Shown: positions 7,935 through 16,865, numbered from the stretch's first letter. The stretch: 64,000 nucleotides of DNA from Pseudomonas piscis (GCF_009380155.1 NZ_WHUV01000002.1:1426001-1490000); one strand, 5' to 3'. The notes: a model not told the origin generated them from the sequence alone. A program made the numbers and translations.

Positions 7935-8875
7935 GCAGCTCCTCGGGTACGCAGCATCAGGGCCAGGAAGTAAGCGCCACACAACAGGTTGACCAGCAGG
8001 CCCACGGTGGTCTTGTAGTTGAACAGGTGCTCGACCAGCAGCTGGGCGAGCAGGAACAGGCCCACGGCGATGGCGCAGCCCAGGGGCAGCGTGACCCGGT
8101 GGCGGAAGGTCCCGGCCAGGGCATAGGCGATGTTCGCCACGAATACCCCCATGAAGGCCACGGGCCCCAGCAGGCTGGTGGACACCGCCACCAGGCCGGC
8201 GATCAGCGCCAGTTGCAGGCGCACGCAGCGTTGGTAGTCGACCCCCAGGGAGATCGCCTGGTCGCGCCCCAGCGCCAGCACATCGAGGGTCGCCAGGGTC
8301 TTGCGCCCTACCAGGCACAGCCCCGCCACCAGCAACCCGGCGTACAGCAACTGCTGGGGCTGCACCCGGTTGAACGAGGCCTGGCTGAACCCCAGCAGCA
8401 TGGAGAACTCCCCAGGGCTGGCCTGGTACTGGACGAACTGGGTGAAGGTGCCGATGACCATGGTCAGCACCAGCCCCACCAGCAGCAGGAAGAACAGGTC
8501 GCGCCGGCCATCGCCGAACAGCCAGCGGTGCAGCGCCCAGGAGTAGGCCAGCATCAGCAGCACCGACAACCCGAAGTTGCCATGGGCGCCCAGCACCAGC
8601 AGGCCGGACATGCCCAGCACCGCCACCAATACCGCCTGCAACAGCAGGTACACCGCCTCGTAGCCCATGATCGCCGGGGTCAGGATGCGGTTGCAGGTCA
8701 AGGTCTGGAAGGCGATCGACGACCAGGCGACGCACACCCCGCCGATCACCATCGCCCCCAGCCGGACCAGGCGCCTGGGGATCACCTGGGCAAAATCCAG
8801 CCCCGAGCCCAGCAACAGGAACAGCAGCGCCAGGGCGCACACCGCGAGCCACACCCCATAGTGCGAAGGCTTCAT
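7931..8875 (-). CDS. Siderophore ABC transporter permease (FatC-like, FecCD family)
   Basis: 314 residues, almost wholly hydrophobic with about nine or more membrane segments. Family marks include VCVAWSSIAFQTLTCNRILTP, GYEAVYLLLQ, LGRDQAISLGVDYQRC and GPVAFMGVFVANIAYALAGTFRHR, the conserved substrate-gate and coupling regions of FecCD permeases. I use the ATG at 8875 because it overlaps the upstream permease stop (ATGA); an in-frame upstream extension to 8923 is neighbour coding sequence. It forms a heterodimer with the preceding permease. Confidence 0.92.
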   Translation of the reverse strand: MKPSHYGVWLAVCALALLFLLLGSGLDFAQVIPRRLVRLGAMVIGGVCVAWSSIAFQTLTCNRILTPAIMGYEAVYLLLQAVLVAVLGMSGLLVLGAHGNFGLSVLLMLAYSWALHRWLFGDGRRDLFFLLLVGLVLTMVIGTFTQFVQYQASPGEFSMLLGFSQASFNRVQPQQLLYAGLLVAGLCLVGRKTLATLDVLALGRDQAISLGVDYQRCVRLQLALIAGLVAVSTSLLGPVAFMGVFVANIAYALAGTFRHRVTLPLGCAIAVGLFLLAQLLVEHLFNYKTTVGLLVNLLCGAYFLALMLRTRGAA

Positions 8876-9813
8876 CGGCGCCCCCGTACCAGCAGGATCA
8901 GGAACAGCACGCCGCCGAGGCATCCGGCCGTCAGGCCGATGGGCACTTCGTAGGGGTAGATGACCAGGCGCCCCACCAGGTCGCAGACCAGCAGCAGCGA
9001 TGCGCCGCCCAGGGCCACCAGCGGCAGGGTCCGGCCCAGCTGGTCACCGTGGCGCAGGGCGACCAGCTGCGGGATCACCAGGCCGACGAAGGGAATCGAG
9101 CCCACGGTGATCACCGTGGCCGATACAGTCACGGCCACCAGCAGCAACCCCAGGGCCACCGTCGCCGGATAATTCAGGCCCAGGCTCGCGGCCATGCCCT
9201 CGCCCATGCCGAGCACGGTGAAACGCTGGGCATACAGATAGGCCAGGGCCACGATCGGCAAGATCAGGTAGATGATTTCGTAGTGGCCCTGGACCACCCG
9301 GGAGAAGTCCCCGAGCAACCAGCCCTGCATGCTTTGCAGCACGTTATGGCGATAGGCGTAGGACTCGGCGAGGGCGCTCAGCACGCCGCCGTACATCAGG
9401 CCGATCACCGGCACCAATGCTGCGCTGCGCAACGGTACGCGGCGGATGATCAGGACGAACGCCAGGCTCGCGGCGAAGCACACCCCCAGGGCGAACAGCA
9501 TGCGTCCCAGGGTGCCGGCGCCCGGCAGCAGCACCAGCGACAACAGGATGCCCAGCTTGGCCGCATCCAGGCCGCCGGTGGTGGCCGGTTCGACGAACTT
9601 GTTGCGCACGATGTGCTGCAGGATCACCCCGCACACCGCCAGCCCCACACCGCTGAGCACCAGCGCCATCAACCGTGGCAGGCGGCTGGCGGTGAGGGTC
9701 AGCCAGGCATCGCCGGCCCCGGACAACAGCTGCCCCAGGGAGAACTGCCGGGCGCCCACCAGCAACGAGGCGCCGCAGAGGATGACGAAGGCCCCCAGCC
9801 AGCTGGCGCGCAT
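8872..9813 (-). CDS. Siderophore ABC transporter permease (FatD-like, FecCD family)
   Basis: 313 residues, the first of the two FecCD-type permeases. LTASRLPRLMALVLSGVGLAVCGVILQ and NKFVEPATTGGLDAAKLGIL are the N-terminal hallmarks; LGMGEGMAASLGLNYPATVA and GSIPFVGLVIPQLVALRHGD are the coupling and late membrane motifs. The start ATG shares a base with the stop of the exporter gene upstream (TGATG), so translation is probably coupled. Together with the next four genes it gives a complete binding-protein-dependent siderophore importer. Confidence 0.92.
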   Translation of the reverse strand: MRASWLGAFVILCGASLLVGARQFSLGQLLSGAGDAWLTLTASRLPRLMALVLSGVGLAVCGVILQHIVRNKFVEPATTGGLDAAKLGILLSLVLLPGAGTLGRMLFALGVCFAASLAFVLIIRRVPLRSAALVPVIGLMYGGVLSALAESYAYRHNVLQSMQGWLLGDFSRVVQGHYEIIYLILPIVALAYLYAQRFTVLGMGEGMAASLGLNYPATVALGLLLVAVTVSATVITVGSIPFVGLVIPQLVALRHGDQLGRTLPLVALGGASLLLVCDLVGRLVIYPYEVPIGLTAGCLGGVLFLILLVRGRR

Positions 9814-11564
9814 CAGCGGGACGCTCCGATCCGCCAGCCCTGGGCGGCGCCACGCTGGTCGAGCAAACGCGCGTAGTACCCCGGCCTGGCACGCAGCTCA
9901 TCCGGCGTTCCCTGCTCCACCACCCGGCCCTGGTCCAGCACTACGATCTGGTCGGCCATGGCCACCGTCGACAGCTGGTGGGCAATGACCACCAGCGTGC
10001 ACTGGCCGCGCAACCTGGCCAGGGCCTGGGCGATGACCGCCTGGTTTTCGGCATCCAGGGCCGCGGTGGCTTCGTCCACCAGGAGGATCGGCGCCTGCTT
10101 GAGCAGCGCCCGGGCAATGGCGATGCGCTGGCGCTCGCCTCCCGACAAGCGCGCCCCGCCCTCGCCCACCTGGGTGTCGATACCCTGGGCCAGGCGTTCG
10201 ATAATCTCCACCACGCCGGCCTGACGCGCGGCCTCCATGACCTGGGCGGCGCTGGCCTCGGGGTCGCCCAGGCGGATGTTGTCGGCAATGCTGCCTTGGA
10301 ACAGGTAGGAATCCTGGAAGATCTGGCTGATGTGCCCGGCCAGTTGCGCCTCGGACATCTGCCGCACATCCACGCCACCGACCCGCACGCTGCCCTGGTC
10401 GACCTCGAAGAACCGCGCGATCAGCCTGGCCAGGGTGGTCTTGCCCGAACCCGACGCGCCGATCAACGCAGTCATGCTGCCCGGCGCCAGGCGCAGGCTG
10501 ACGTCCCGCAGGACCTCGGGCTGCCCGGGGCCATAGGTGAAGCTCACGCCTTGCAGTTCGACCGAGGCATCGCCCGGCGCCTGGGGCGACTGGGCCTGAG
10601 CCAGAGGCGGCACGGCGAGGATCTGGCTGGCCTCTTCGAGCTGGCCCAGGGCCCCGCGCAGGGTCTCGCCATAGCTGGCCAGCTCCAGCAGCGGATCGAC
10701 GAAGCGGCTGACCACTACCAGGGTCACCGCCAGGGCGATGGCCGGGCCGACTTCCAGGCCCAGGCCCAACAGACGTTCGAGCCACAGGCCGGCACTCACC
10801 AGCAAGGCGGCGAAGATGCCCTGGACCACCCAAGTGTTGAGCACCGAGGATAATGACGACAGGTAGATCAAGCGCCCGGCGGACTGGCGCTGCTGGTCGA
10901 TGGCCTGGCGCAGCAAGCGCGTGCCGCCCTGCTCGCCGTTGAACGCACGCAGCACCGACTGGGCCTGGGCGAACTCCACCATGCGCTGGCTGGTCTTGGC
11001 GAAATGCGCATGGAAAGCGCGATCGGCGCGGCGCCCCAGGCGGGTCGAAAACGACACCGCGAGCGCCAGCAGCGGCAAGGCCAGGAGGGCCAGCAATCCG
11101 GTCGGCCAGTGCAACACGCCCAGGGCGACGACCATCGCCAAGGGGGTCATCGCGGCACTGATCAGGGGCGTGAACACATGGGCCGGCAACTGCGCGATGG
11201 CCATCATGCCCTGGGTGATGACGTGACCCAGCCGCGCGTTGTGCTCGGGCGTGAACCAGCCCACCGGCAGCCGGGCGATATGCTCGCCCATGCGCAAGCG
11301 CACGCCTTGCAGGACGGCGACGCCCACCGCGACCCCGGCGCGCTCCACCTGGCGCCGCCAGAGCCAGCACAGCAGCACGCCGGCCAGCAACAACGCCAGC
11401 CAGGCACTGGTGCCTCGGGTATCACCGGCCAGCAAGCGGCCGAGCAACGGCACCAGGGCGGTGATCGTCAGGCCGCTGAGCAGGCCATAGCCCACCGCCA
11501 TCCAGGCATAGCGACGCAATACCGGGACATCCTCGCCCAGCAGTTGGATGAAGGTCTTCAGCAT
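9813..11564 (-). CDS. ABC half-transporter, membrane domain fused to ATPase (YbtQ/IrtB-like)
   Basis: 583 residues. Residues 1-320 are six-helix exporter-type membrane domain and ~340-575 the ATPase. Walker A GASGSGKT is near residue 370, the signature LSGGERQRIAIARALLK near 472, and Walker B ILLVDEATAALD follows; the dimerisation histidine is in VVIAHQLSTV. Pairs of such fusions next to siderophore genes include YbtP/YbtQ of Yersinia and IrtA/IrtB of mycobacteria, which import ferric siderophores despite the exporter fold. Other relatives export siderophores or peptides, so direction is not settled. It overlaps the upstream partner by 7 bp and touches the permease downstream. Confidence 0.88.
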   Translation of the reverse strand: MLKTFIQLLGEDVPVLRRYAWMAVGYGLLSGLTITALVPLLGRLLAGDTRGTSAWLALLLAGVLLCWLWRRQVERAGVAVGVAVLQGVRLRMGEHIARLPVGWFTPEHNARLGHVITQGMMAIAQLPAHVFTPLISAAMTPLAMVVALGVLHWPTGLLALLALPLLALAVSFSTRLGRRADRAFHAHFAKTSQRMVEFAQAQSVLRAFNGEQGGTRLLRQAIDQQRQSAGRLIYLSSLSSVLNTWVVQGIFAALLVSAGLWLERLLGLGLEVGPAIALAVTLVVVSRFVDPLLELASYGETLRGALGQLEEASQILAVPPLAQAQSPQAPGDASVELQGVSFTYGPGQPEVLRDVSLRLAPGSMTALIGASGSGKTTLARLIARFFEVDQGSVRVGGVDVRQMSEAQLAGHISQIFQDSYLFQGSIADNIRLGDPEASAAQVMEAARQAGVVEIIERLAQGIDTQVGEGGARLSGGERQRIAIARALLKQAPILLVDEATAALDAENQAVIAQALARLRGQCTLVVIAHQLSTVAMADQIVVLDQGRVVEQGTPDELRARPGYYARLLDQRGAAQGWRIGASR

Positions 11565-13348
11565 GGTTGTGCTACCTGTTCCTTGCGGTTGTCGCCATAG
11601 CCACCGAGCCTCCAGAGCCGTGCGTACAGCCCTCCTTGCTCGAGCAACTGGGAGTGCCGGCCCTGTTCACGGACCCGGCCGTTGTCGAGCACCACGATGC
11701 GCTCGGCGTGCATCACGGTGTCCAGTCGATGGGCGATCACCAGCAGGGTGCGGCCCTGGGAGAAACGCGCCAGTGCTTCCTGGATCGCCACCTGGCTTTC
11801 GGCATCCGCCGCGGCCGTGGCTTCGTCGAGCACCAGCACCGGCGGATCGAGCAGCACGGCCCGGGCGATGCTCAGGCGTTGCTGCTCGCCCCCGGAAAAA
11901 TGCGCGTCCTCGCCCACCACCGAGTCATAGCCCCGTGGCAAGCGCAGGATTTGCTCATGGATATTGGCCAGGCGCGCGGCCGCTTCGATCTCCTGGCGGC
12001 TGGCCAAGGGTTTGCCCAGGGCGATGTTCTCGCCGACGCTGGCGTGGATCAGGCGCACGTCCTGCAATACGAAGCCGATATGGCGGTAGAGGCTGGCGCT
12101 GTCGAGTTGGCGCAGGTCGACGCCCCCCAGGGTGATGCGCCCGGCGCTGGGGTCGAAGAAACGCAGCAGCAGGCGCGCCAGGGTCGACTTGCCGGCCCCG
12201 GAAGGCCCGACGATGGCGGTGGTGGTACCAGGTTCGAGCACCAGGTCGATGTCCGCCAGCACCGGATGCTCGGGGTCGTAGCCATAGCTCACCCGCTCCA
12301 GGCGCAGTTCATTGCCCTGGGGCTGTTGCCCGGTACCGGGGGCTGGCTGCTCCAGCACCGGAGTCTGCAGCAAGGCCTGCACCCGCTGGGCCGCGCCGGT
12401 GGCACTGCCCAGGTCGTGGAGGATGTAGTGCAGCAACAATACCGGCGCGCACAATCCCGGGGTCACCAGGGCGAAGGGCAGCACGTCCAGCGGCGTGGCC
12501 CAGCCCTGGCTCACGAACAAGGTGCCGCAGGCCAGCACCACCCCCAGTACCGAGACCGGGGCGACCAGCGCGTTGGCGTTGGCCATGGCCGCCACCAGCG
12601 GCCGGGTGAAGGCGATGAAGGTTTGGGCGAAGGCGTCGATCGCCTCGCGGTAGCGCCCATGGGCCTGGCCGCTGCTGCCGAAGGCCTTGATCACCGGGAT
12701 GCCGTTGACGAACTCGACCACCGCATTGTCGATGCGCCCAAGGCCAGTGACGATCTCCTGCATGTTGGCGCCGCTGGACTTCATGGCCCGGCCCAGGAAC
12801 ACGAAGAACCCGGGGAACGGCAGCAGCGAGAGCAGCGCCAGGCGCCAGTCCATGGCGAACAGGTAGATCACCCCGATCAGCAGCGCGCCACCGGCACGGC
12901 CCAAGGTGGTGAAGAAATGCGCGGTCAGGTTGTGCAGCGTGCCGATGTCGTCCTGCATCGCCCGCTTGACCTCCCCCGAGGCGCGCTCGGTGAACCAGCC
13001 CAGCGGCACCAGGGCCAGGCGCTGGACGATCGCCAGGCGCAATTGATGGGTGATCCGGTTGTCGGCCAGGTGTGCCTGCAACTCGCCAGCGCAGAGCAGC
13101 GCCATGCCGCAGAACAGGCTCGCCACGCCCACCAGCAACAGCCAGCCAATATCGCCGGCCACATGGGTGGCATCGCCCAGGGCTAGCCTGGCGATGCGTT
13201 CGATAACGGCCAAGGGAACCAGGGTCAGCATCGATCCACTGGCGGACAGGGCCGCCGCCGTGATCAGCCGACCGCGCACGGGAGTCAAGACCTGGCTGAT
13301 CGGACCCTGGGCCTTGGAGTGGGCCGAGGTCGCGTCATGGGTGCTCAT
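11558..13348 (-). CDS. ABC half-transporter, membrane domain fused to ATPase (YbtP/IrtA-like)
   Basis: 596 residues and the first gene of the siderophore operon. An N-terminal membrane domain (from about residue 25 to 320) precedes the ATPase, with Walker A GPSGAGKS near 380, signature FSGGEQQRLSIARAVLL near 481 and Walker B VLVLDEATAAAD. Both halves of the pair keep intact catalytic motifs, including Glu after Walker B. It probably forms a heterodimer with the next gene product. No siderophore-interacting reductase domain is fused to it, unlike mycobacterial IrtA. A Fur-like box about 90 bp upstream and a divergent TetR gene suggest both iron and ligand control. Confidence 0.88.
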   Translation of the reverse strand: MSTHDATSAHSKAQGPISQVLTPVRGRLITAAALSASGSMLTLVPLAVIERIARLALGDATHVAGDIGWLLLVGVASLFCGMALLCAGELQAHLADNRITHQLRLAIVQRLALVPLGWFTERASGEVKRAMQDDIGTLHNLTAHFFTTLGRAGGALLIGVIYLFAMDWRLALLSLLPFPGFFVFLGRAMKSSGANMQEIVTGLGRIDNAVVEFVNGIPVIKAFGSSGQAHGRYREAIDAFAQTFIAFTRPLVAAMANANALVAPVSVLGVVLACGTLFVSQGWATPLDVLPFALVTPGLCAPVLLLHYILHDLGSATGAAQRVQALLQTPVLEQPAPGTGQQPQGNELRLERVSYGYDPEHPVLADIDLVLEPGTTTAIVGPSGAGKSTLARLLLRFFDPSAGRITLGGVDLRQLDSASLYRHIGFVLQDVRLIHASVGENIALGKPLASRQEIEAAARLANIHEQILRLPRGYDSVVGEDAHFSGGEQQRLSIARAVLLDPPVLVLDEATAAADAESQVAIQEALARFSQGRTLLVIAHRLDTVMHAERIVVLDNGRVREQGRHSQLLEQGGLYARLWRLGGYGDNRKEQVAQPC

Positions 13349-13437
13349 AGATGAAGTTTTCCAGACATTCGAAGACCGGCCTGCTCCGCGAACGGAGCCG
13401 GGAAAACCCTGGCCGGGGATAGCTCATGGATGGATCT

Positions 13438-13456
13438 GAGAATCAGAACCATTTAG
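13438..13456. promoter_or_regulatory. Fur-like box ahead of the siderophore operon
   Basis: Nineteen bases match the Fur consensus at 13 positions. The site is 90 bp upstream of the first operon gene and in the shared divergent promoter with the TetR gene. It overlaps by a few bases the AT-rich inverted repeat next to it. Confidence 0.45.
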
Positions 13457-13475
13457 TTGCATGACTATAAACTAA
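13453..13475. promoter_or_regulatory. TTAGTT...AACTAA inverted repeat, possible TetR operator
   Basis: TTAGTT at 13453-13458 and AACTAA at 13470-13475 form a perfect 6-bp inverted repeat with an 11-bp spacer. It lies 58 bp before the TetR start, between the divergent genes, where TetR proteins commonly bind. No binding evidence. Confidence 0.4.
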
Positions 13476-13533
13476 TTTGCCAAAACCAGACAAGGCAGCT
13501 AAAAGTCATGCCTCATCGAGCCAGGACCTCTCC

Positions 13534-14157
13534 ATGGAACCGCCACAGAAAACCCCGGCGCGCGGACGCCCGCGCACCATCACCCGGGAACGGATCGCCG
13601 ATGCCGGCATCGGTATCGGCCTGTCGAACATCACTTTCGTCGGCGTCGCAGCCGCCCTGGGCGTCAGCCACATGGCGCTGTACAAGCACATCGCGGGACT
13701 CGATGCGCTCAAGAGCCTGATCGCCGAGGAGCTGTTCCAGCGCTGGCAGATCCCCCGGGCCAACGCCGAACAGCGCAACAGCCTCAAGGACTACCTGATC
13801 CTGTTCGCCACCTCGGCCCGGGAGTTCGTCAAGGCGCATCCGGGGCTGACGCCCTACATGATCCGCCGGCTGGCGGCGACCCAGCCGATGCTGGACAAGA
13901 TCATCGAGCACCAGCTGCATATCGCCCAGGCCTACGACATCGCGCCGCAGCAGGCCCGCTGGTTGCTGGCCACGGTGGCGTTCCACTGCTTCGCCGTGGC
14001 CGATACGGTCTATGCAGTGTCAGGCCAAGAGCCAGAACTGGAGGCTGATCGCCTGGCGGAAGTGGCGGAGATGGAGGCCGAACTGATCCAGGGCATGCAT
14101 GCGCTGATCGTCGGCGCCCTGGCCCTGCTCGAGGAAGGCCTGATTCCAGGTTCCTGA
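13534..14157 (+). CDS. TetR-family transcriptional regulator
   Basis: 207 residues from the ATG at 13534, which has AGGAC about 8 nt upstream; an in-frame ATG at 13477 would add 19 hydrophilic residues with no family match. The N-terminal helix-turn-helix is RITRERIADAG..., ITFVGVAAALGVSHMALYKHIAGLDAL (about residues 12-60), with the MALYKH recognition-helix pattern of TetR proteins. The C-terminal domain is all helical with RRLAATQPMLDKIIEHQL. It is transcribed away from the siderophore operon and so probably represses it and itself. AraC-type regulators are more usual with Ybt-like genes, so this is a less common arrangement. Confidence 0.88.
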   Translation: MEPPQKTPARGRPRTITRERIADAGIGIGLSNITFVGVAAALGVSHMALYKHIAGLDALKSLIAEELFQRWQIPRANAEQRNSLKDYLILFATSAREFVKAHPGLTPYMIRRLAATQPMLDKIIEHQLHIAQAYDIAPQQARWLLATVAFHCFAVADTVYAVSGQEPELEADRLAEVAEMEAELIQGMHALIVGALALLEEGLIPGS

Positions 14158-14205
14158 GCCAACTACCCGGCCCCCCCAGCGGCCTACCGGAACAAGGACC
14201 GGAAC

Positions 14206-14619
14206 ATGCTGTTTCACGATTTCGTGCTAGGACATATCGAGGTGCAAGTACAGGGCCGCGCCCACGACCTGCACAACTTCTACCAGGCCGAGCATATCCG
14301 GTACGACGTCACGAGCCGCACCCTGGCCCTGCACTTTCGCCGATGGCCAGAACCCTGGGTGCCTCCCGAGGAGCCCGAGGCGATCGACCTGCTCTTCAGC
14401 GGCGTGAGCTACTTCTCGGCCGATGGCCGTGATTGCGCCAGGGGCCCGGAGGACGATCGTTGCCTGCACGCCATCGGCGTGGTGCCGCAGGATGCCGCCA
14501 CCGGTGAGTTCTACCTCAGCGACGACTTTCCCGCCGATCACCACCTGGTGATCGAGTTCCAGTCGGGGCTGATCCTGCGCCTGCAGGCAGAAGAGGCGCG
14601 GTGCAGCTTGCTGCCCTGA
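14206..14619 (+). CDS. Uncharacterised cytoplasmic protein
   Basis: 137 residues, no signal peptide or membrane segment. It is acidic and rich in aromatic and His residues (HDFVLGHIEVQVQGRAHDLHNFYQAEH, HFRRWPEPWVPPEEPEAIDLLFSGVSYFS). The predicted strands and the HHLVIEFQSGLILRLQAEEA ending suggest a small beta-rich fold. AAGGAC is 10 nt before the ATG. It starts 48 bp after the TetR gene on the same strand and may be co-transcribed. I do not recognise the family. Confidence 0.7.
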   Translation: MLFHDFVLGHIEVQVQGRAHDLHNFYQAEHIRYDVTSRTLALHFRRWPEPWVPPEEPEAIDLLFSGVSYFSADGRDCARGPEDDRCLHAIGVVPQDAATGEFYLSDDFPADHHLVIEFQSGLILRLQAEEARCSLLP

Positions 14620-14650
14620 TCATCCGCAAGGCATTGCCACCGACTATCCA

Positions 14651-14709
14651 GGGCTAGCCACCGGCCGAGATGCTCGCTGCCGCAGCCGGGCTTGGCCGGT
14701 GGCTGGCCC
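14651..14709. repeat. 16-bp stem-loop after the unknown gene
   Basis: Arms 14651-14666 and 14694-14709 pair over 16 bp with one G-T wobble; the loop is 27 nt and itself GC-rich. It starts 32 bp after the stop of the preceding gene. It may be a terminator or a REP-like intergenic element. No T run follows. Confidence 0.5.
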
Positions 14710-14955
14710 GCATTGGTAGCGACCAGGATCGACAACGACTCCAGGCACCCATGATCCGGCGCGCCCTGTCACTTGGCAGTCCAGTCGCCTCCTGTCTTGG
14801 TGCCAGCCCCTGGTCTAGCAGGCGATGGGTTCTGCGCTTCGCCCAGGGCCGATGAATGATCAGGTAGAAGGCTGCGCTGCTCGCCCCCCTAACCAACGCT
14901 CCCCCTCCCCTGAAGAGGCGAGTTTTCTGCTCGCGACCATATGCACTTAAAACTA

Positions 14956-14981
14956 TTGCAGATGGCTCGAATCATCTGCAA
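14956..14981. promoter_or_regulatory. Perfect 9-bp palindrome TTGCAGATG/CATCTGCAA
   Basis: The two 9-bp arms are separated by 8 bp. It lies about 200 bp upstream of the dehydrogenase gene and shares the TTGCA...TGCAA ends with the palindrome before the OsmC gene, which suggests a common regulator. Confidence 0.4.
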
Positions 14982-15183
14982 GAATAAAAACTGCAGTATC
15001 CGCAAGTGCCTCTGTAGTCACCGCAAGTTCGGAGGATGGGCGCATCACCCATCCGGCAGGCCCGAGCAGCGTCGCGGTGAACCCAGGATCGCAAGCGCCT
15101 ATTGCTCGAACGCCGGCATCGAGCCGGCAAGACCAATCGCAACTGCCGTGACCGATATCACCAGCGGCTTAAGGAGATTTGCA

Positions 15184-16050
15184 ATGACCGATACAGATGC
15201 TCGCGTCTGGTTCATCACCGGGGCTTCATCGGGGCTGGGCGAAGCGCTCGCGCGCCATGTGTTGTCACGGGGCCATCGTGCGGTAGTCACCGCGCGCGAT
15301 AGCGCACGGCTACAGCACCTGGTCAGTCAATTCGGCGAGGACCAGGTATTGGCACTCACACTCGAAGTGACACGCCCAGCCGACATCGACGCCGGCGTGG
15401 CCGCGGCGATCGAGCGCTTCGGGCGAATCGACGTGCTGGTGAACAATGCCGGCACCATCCTCTTCGGGATGATCGAAGACGGCGACATTGCCGGCGCACG
15501 CGCATTGTTCAATACCAATGTCTGGGGTCTGACCGCGATGACGCGCGCGGTGCTTCCGGGCATGCGGGCACGTCGCTCGGGCACCATCGTCAATATCTCC
15601 TCGAAAGCCGGGATCGCAGGTTTCGCCACGACCGGTTTCTATTCGGCCTCGAAGTTCGCCGTCGAGGGCCTGTCCGAAGCGCTGGCGCAAGAAGTGGCGC
15701 CACTGGGAATCAAAGTCCTGATCGCAGCACCCGGTGCTTTCCCTACCGGTATCAGCGACGCCCCCCTCGCAAGCTTTGCAGCCTCGGCAACCAATGAGGA
15801 CTACCGCGCAATGAAAGAAGAAACCGTCAACTACATTCAGCAAGCTGGCGATACCGCGCCCGGCGACCCGGCGCGCATCGCAGCGGCGATCTTCAAGGCA
15901 GTCCAGTCCGATAACCCTCCACTGCGCCTGCTCCTGGGCAGCGATACCCTCGAACTGGCACGTGGCAAGATCGAGCAACTCGACAAGACCATCGATACCT
16001 GGGAGGTCGTGAGCCGTTCGGCTGATGCCATCAAAAAGCAGGCTATCTAG
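15184..16050 (+). CDS. Short-chain dehydrogenase/reductase (classical SDR)
   Basis: 288 residues. An NAD(P)-dependent oxidoreductase of the classical SDR family. The cofactor motif TGASSGLG is at residues ~12-19, NNAG near 89, the catalytic Ser in NISSKAG near 140, and YSASK near 154 with the catalytic Tyr and Lys. R36-type basic residue after the second strand (VVTARDSARL) suggests NADP preference. AAGGAG at about 15171 is well placed for the ATG at 15184; a longer in-frame reading to 14941 has no family character. The substrate is unknown. It is followed by an Rrf2 regulator and an OsmC-family protein, a set suggestive of redox or electrophile stress. Confidence 0.9.
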   Translation: MTDTDARVWFITGASSGLGEALARHVLSRGHRAVVTARDSARLQHLVSQFGEDQVLALTLEVTRPADIDAGVAAAIERFGRIDVLVNNAGTILFGMIEDGDIAGARALFNTNVWGLTAMTRAVLPGMRARRSGTIVNISSKAGIAGFATTGFYSASKFAVEGLSEALAQEVAPLGIKVLIAAPGAFPTGISDAPLASFAASATNEDYRAMKEETVNYIQQAGDTAPGDPARIAAAIFKAVQSDNPPLRLLLGSDTLELARGKIEQLDKTIDTWEVVSRSADAIKKQAI

Positions 16051-16229
16051 AGCCTGCAACCTGCTGCTGTATCCAGGTTCAAGCCCTGGCGAAATTCGGC
16101 TCCCCTTCTTCTTGAACGAACGAGGGGGAACCCCACAGCGGCGTCCTGCGGCCAGTGCATGGAGTTTCCCATCTATGGAGAGTTACTGCAGCGTTGCAAT
16201 AGAATGTCGTTTTCGTCACGGCCCACCCC

Positions 16230-16703
16230 ATGATTGATCTTCGCTTTTCCAGCTCGCTGCAAATCATGCTGTCACTCGCCCAGGCCGAGCGAATGGGGAT
16301 TACCCGGGTCACGTCCAGCGATCTTGCCACCAGCCTTGGCACCAATCCGAGCTTCTTGCGGCAGATGCTCGTGCCGTTGACACAAGGTGGGCTCATCAGC
16401 TCGACGATGGGCCAACATGGCGGTTCACGGTTGAACCGGCCGGCCGAGGAGATTTCCCTGCGCGATATCCTGCAGGCCGCGATCTCGGGAAAATCGATAT
16501 TCAAGGCGCGGTGCGACTACCCCACCCAGTGCCTGGTGAGCTGGAATTTCGACAGCTACTTCACCCGGCTCGCACATGATATCGATGAGACGGTATTGCA
16601 ACGGCTCGGGCAGCAGACATTGGCTGAGGCCCTCGGCGAAATCGACGCGATCGACCAGGCGCGGCCTGATCCGTCCAAGACCTGTAGCGATCGCGCCACC
16701 TGA
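16230..16703 (+). CDS. Rrf2-family transcriptional regulator
   Basis: 157 residues. The Rrf2 winged helix is at the N-terminus: MIDLRFSSSLQIMLSLAQAE, TSSDLATSLGTNPSFLRQMLVPLTQGGLISS and GSRLNRPAEEISLRDILQA. Two cysteines (FKARCDYPTQCLVSW) sit in the region where IscR/NsrR members bind a cluster or sense redox, but only two of the usual three are in that stretch, so a cluster is uncertain; thiol sensing is possible. It lies between the dehydrogenase and the OsmC gene on the same strand and probably controls both. Confidence 0.85.
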   Translation: MIDLRFSSSLQIMLSLAQAERMGITRVTSSDLATSLGTNPSFLRQMLVPLTQGGLISSTMGQHGGSRLNRPAEEISLRDILQAAISGKSIFKARCDYPTQCLVSWNFDSYFTRLAHDIDETVLQRLGQQTLAEALGEIDAIDQARPDPSKTCSDRAT

Positions 16704-16865
16704 CAGGCGACCTGGCGAGACCATGGCCGCCCGGATAAAGACCCAATCGCTCCCGCAGGCACAAGTTCTCAGGGCCCTGATCGGATACCCCTGGCGATAC
16801 ACCAGAAGACAGCCCGCAAGCGCGTGCACTGCGCCTGTTTATCCCGGCTTCGCTTCGGCAACGGG

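Larger units (their letters stand above)
14620..15183. other. Intergenic region with a long stem-loop and an operator-like palindrome
   Basis: About 560 bp. It contains a 16-bp stem-loop (14651-14709), a GC-rich non-coding stretch, then an AT-richer promoter-like part from about 14940 with a TTGCAGATG palindrome and two CCGCAAGT direct repeats near 15000 and 15022. No convincing gene. Confidence 0.6.

Noticed and set aside
16073..16089. CCAGG-TTCAAGC-CCTGG resembles a tRNA T-arm and could mark an attachment site beside the dehydrogenase/Rrf2/OsmC block
   Set aside because: No acceptor stem, CCA end or other tRNA parts fit around it, and no integrase or second copy is visible in the window. 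Probably a chance hairpin.
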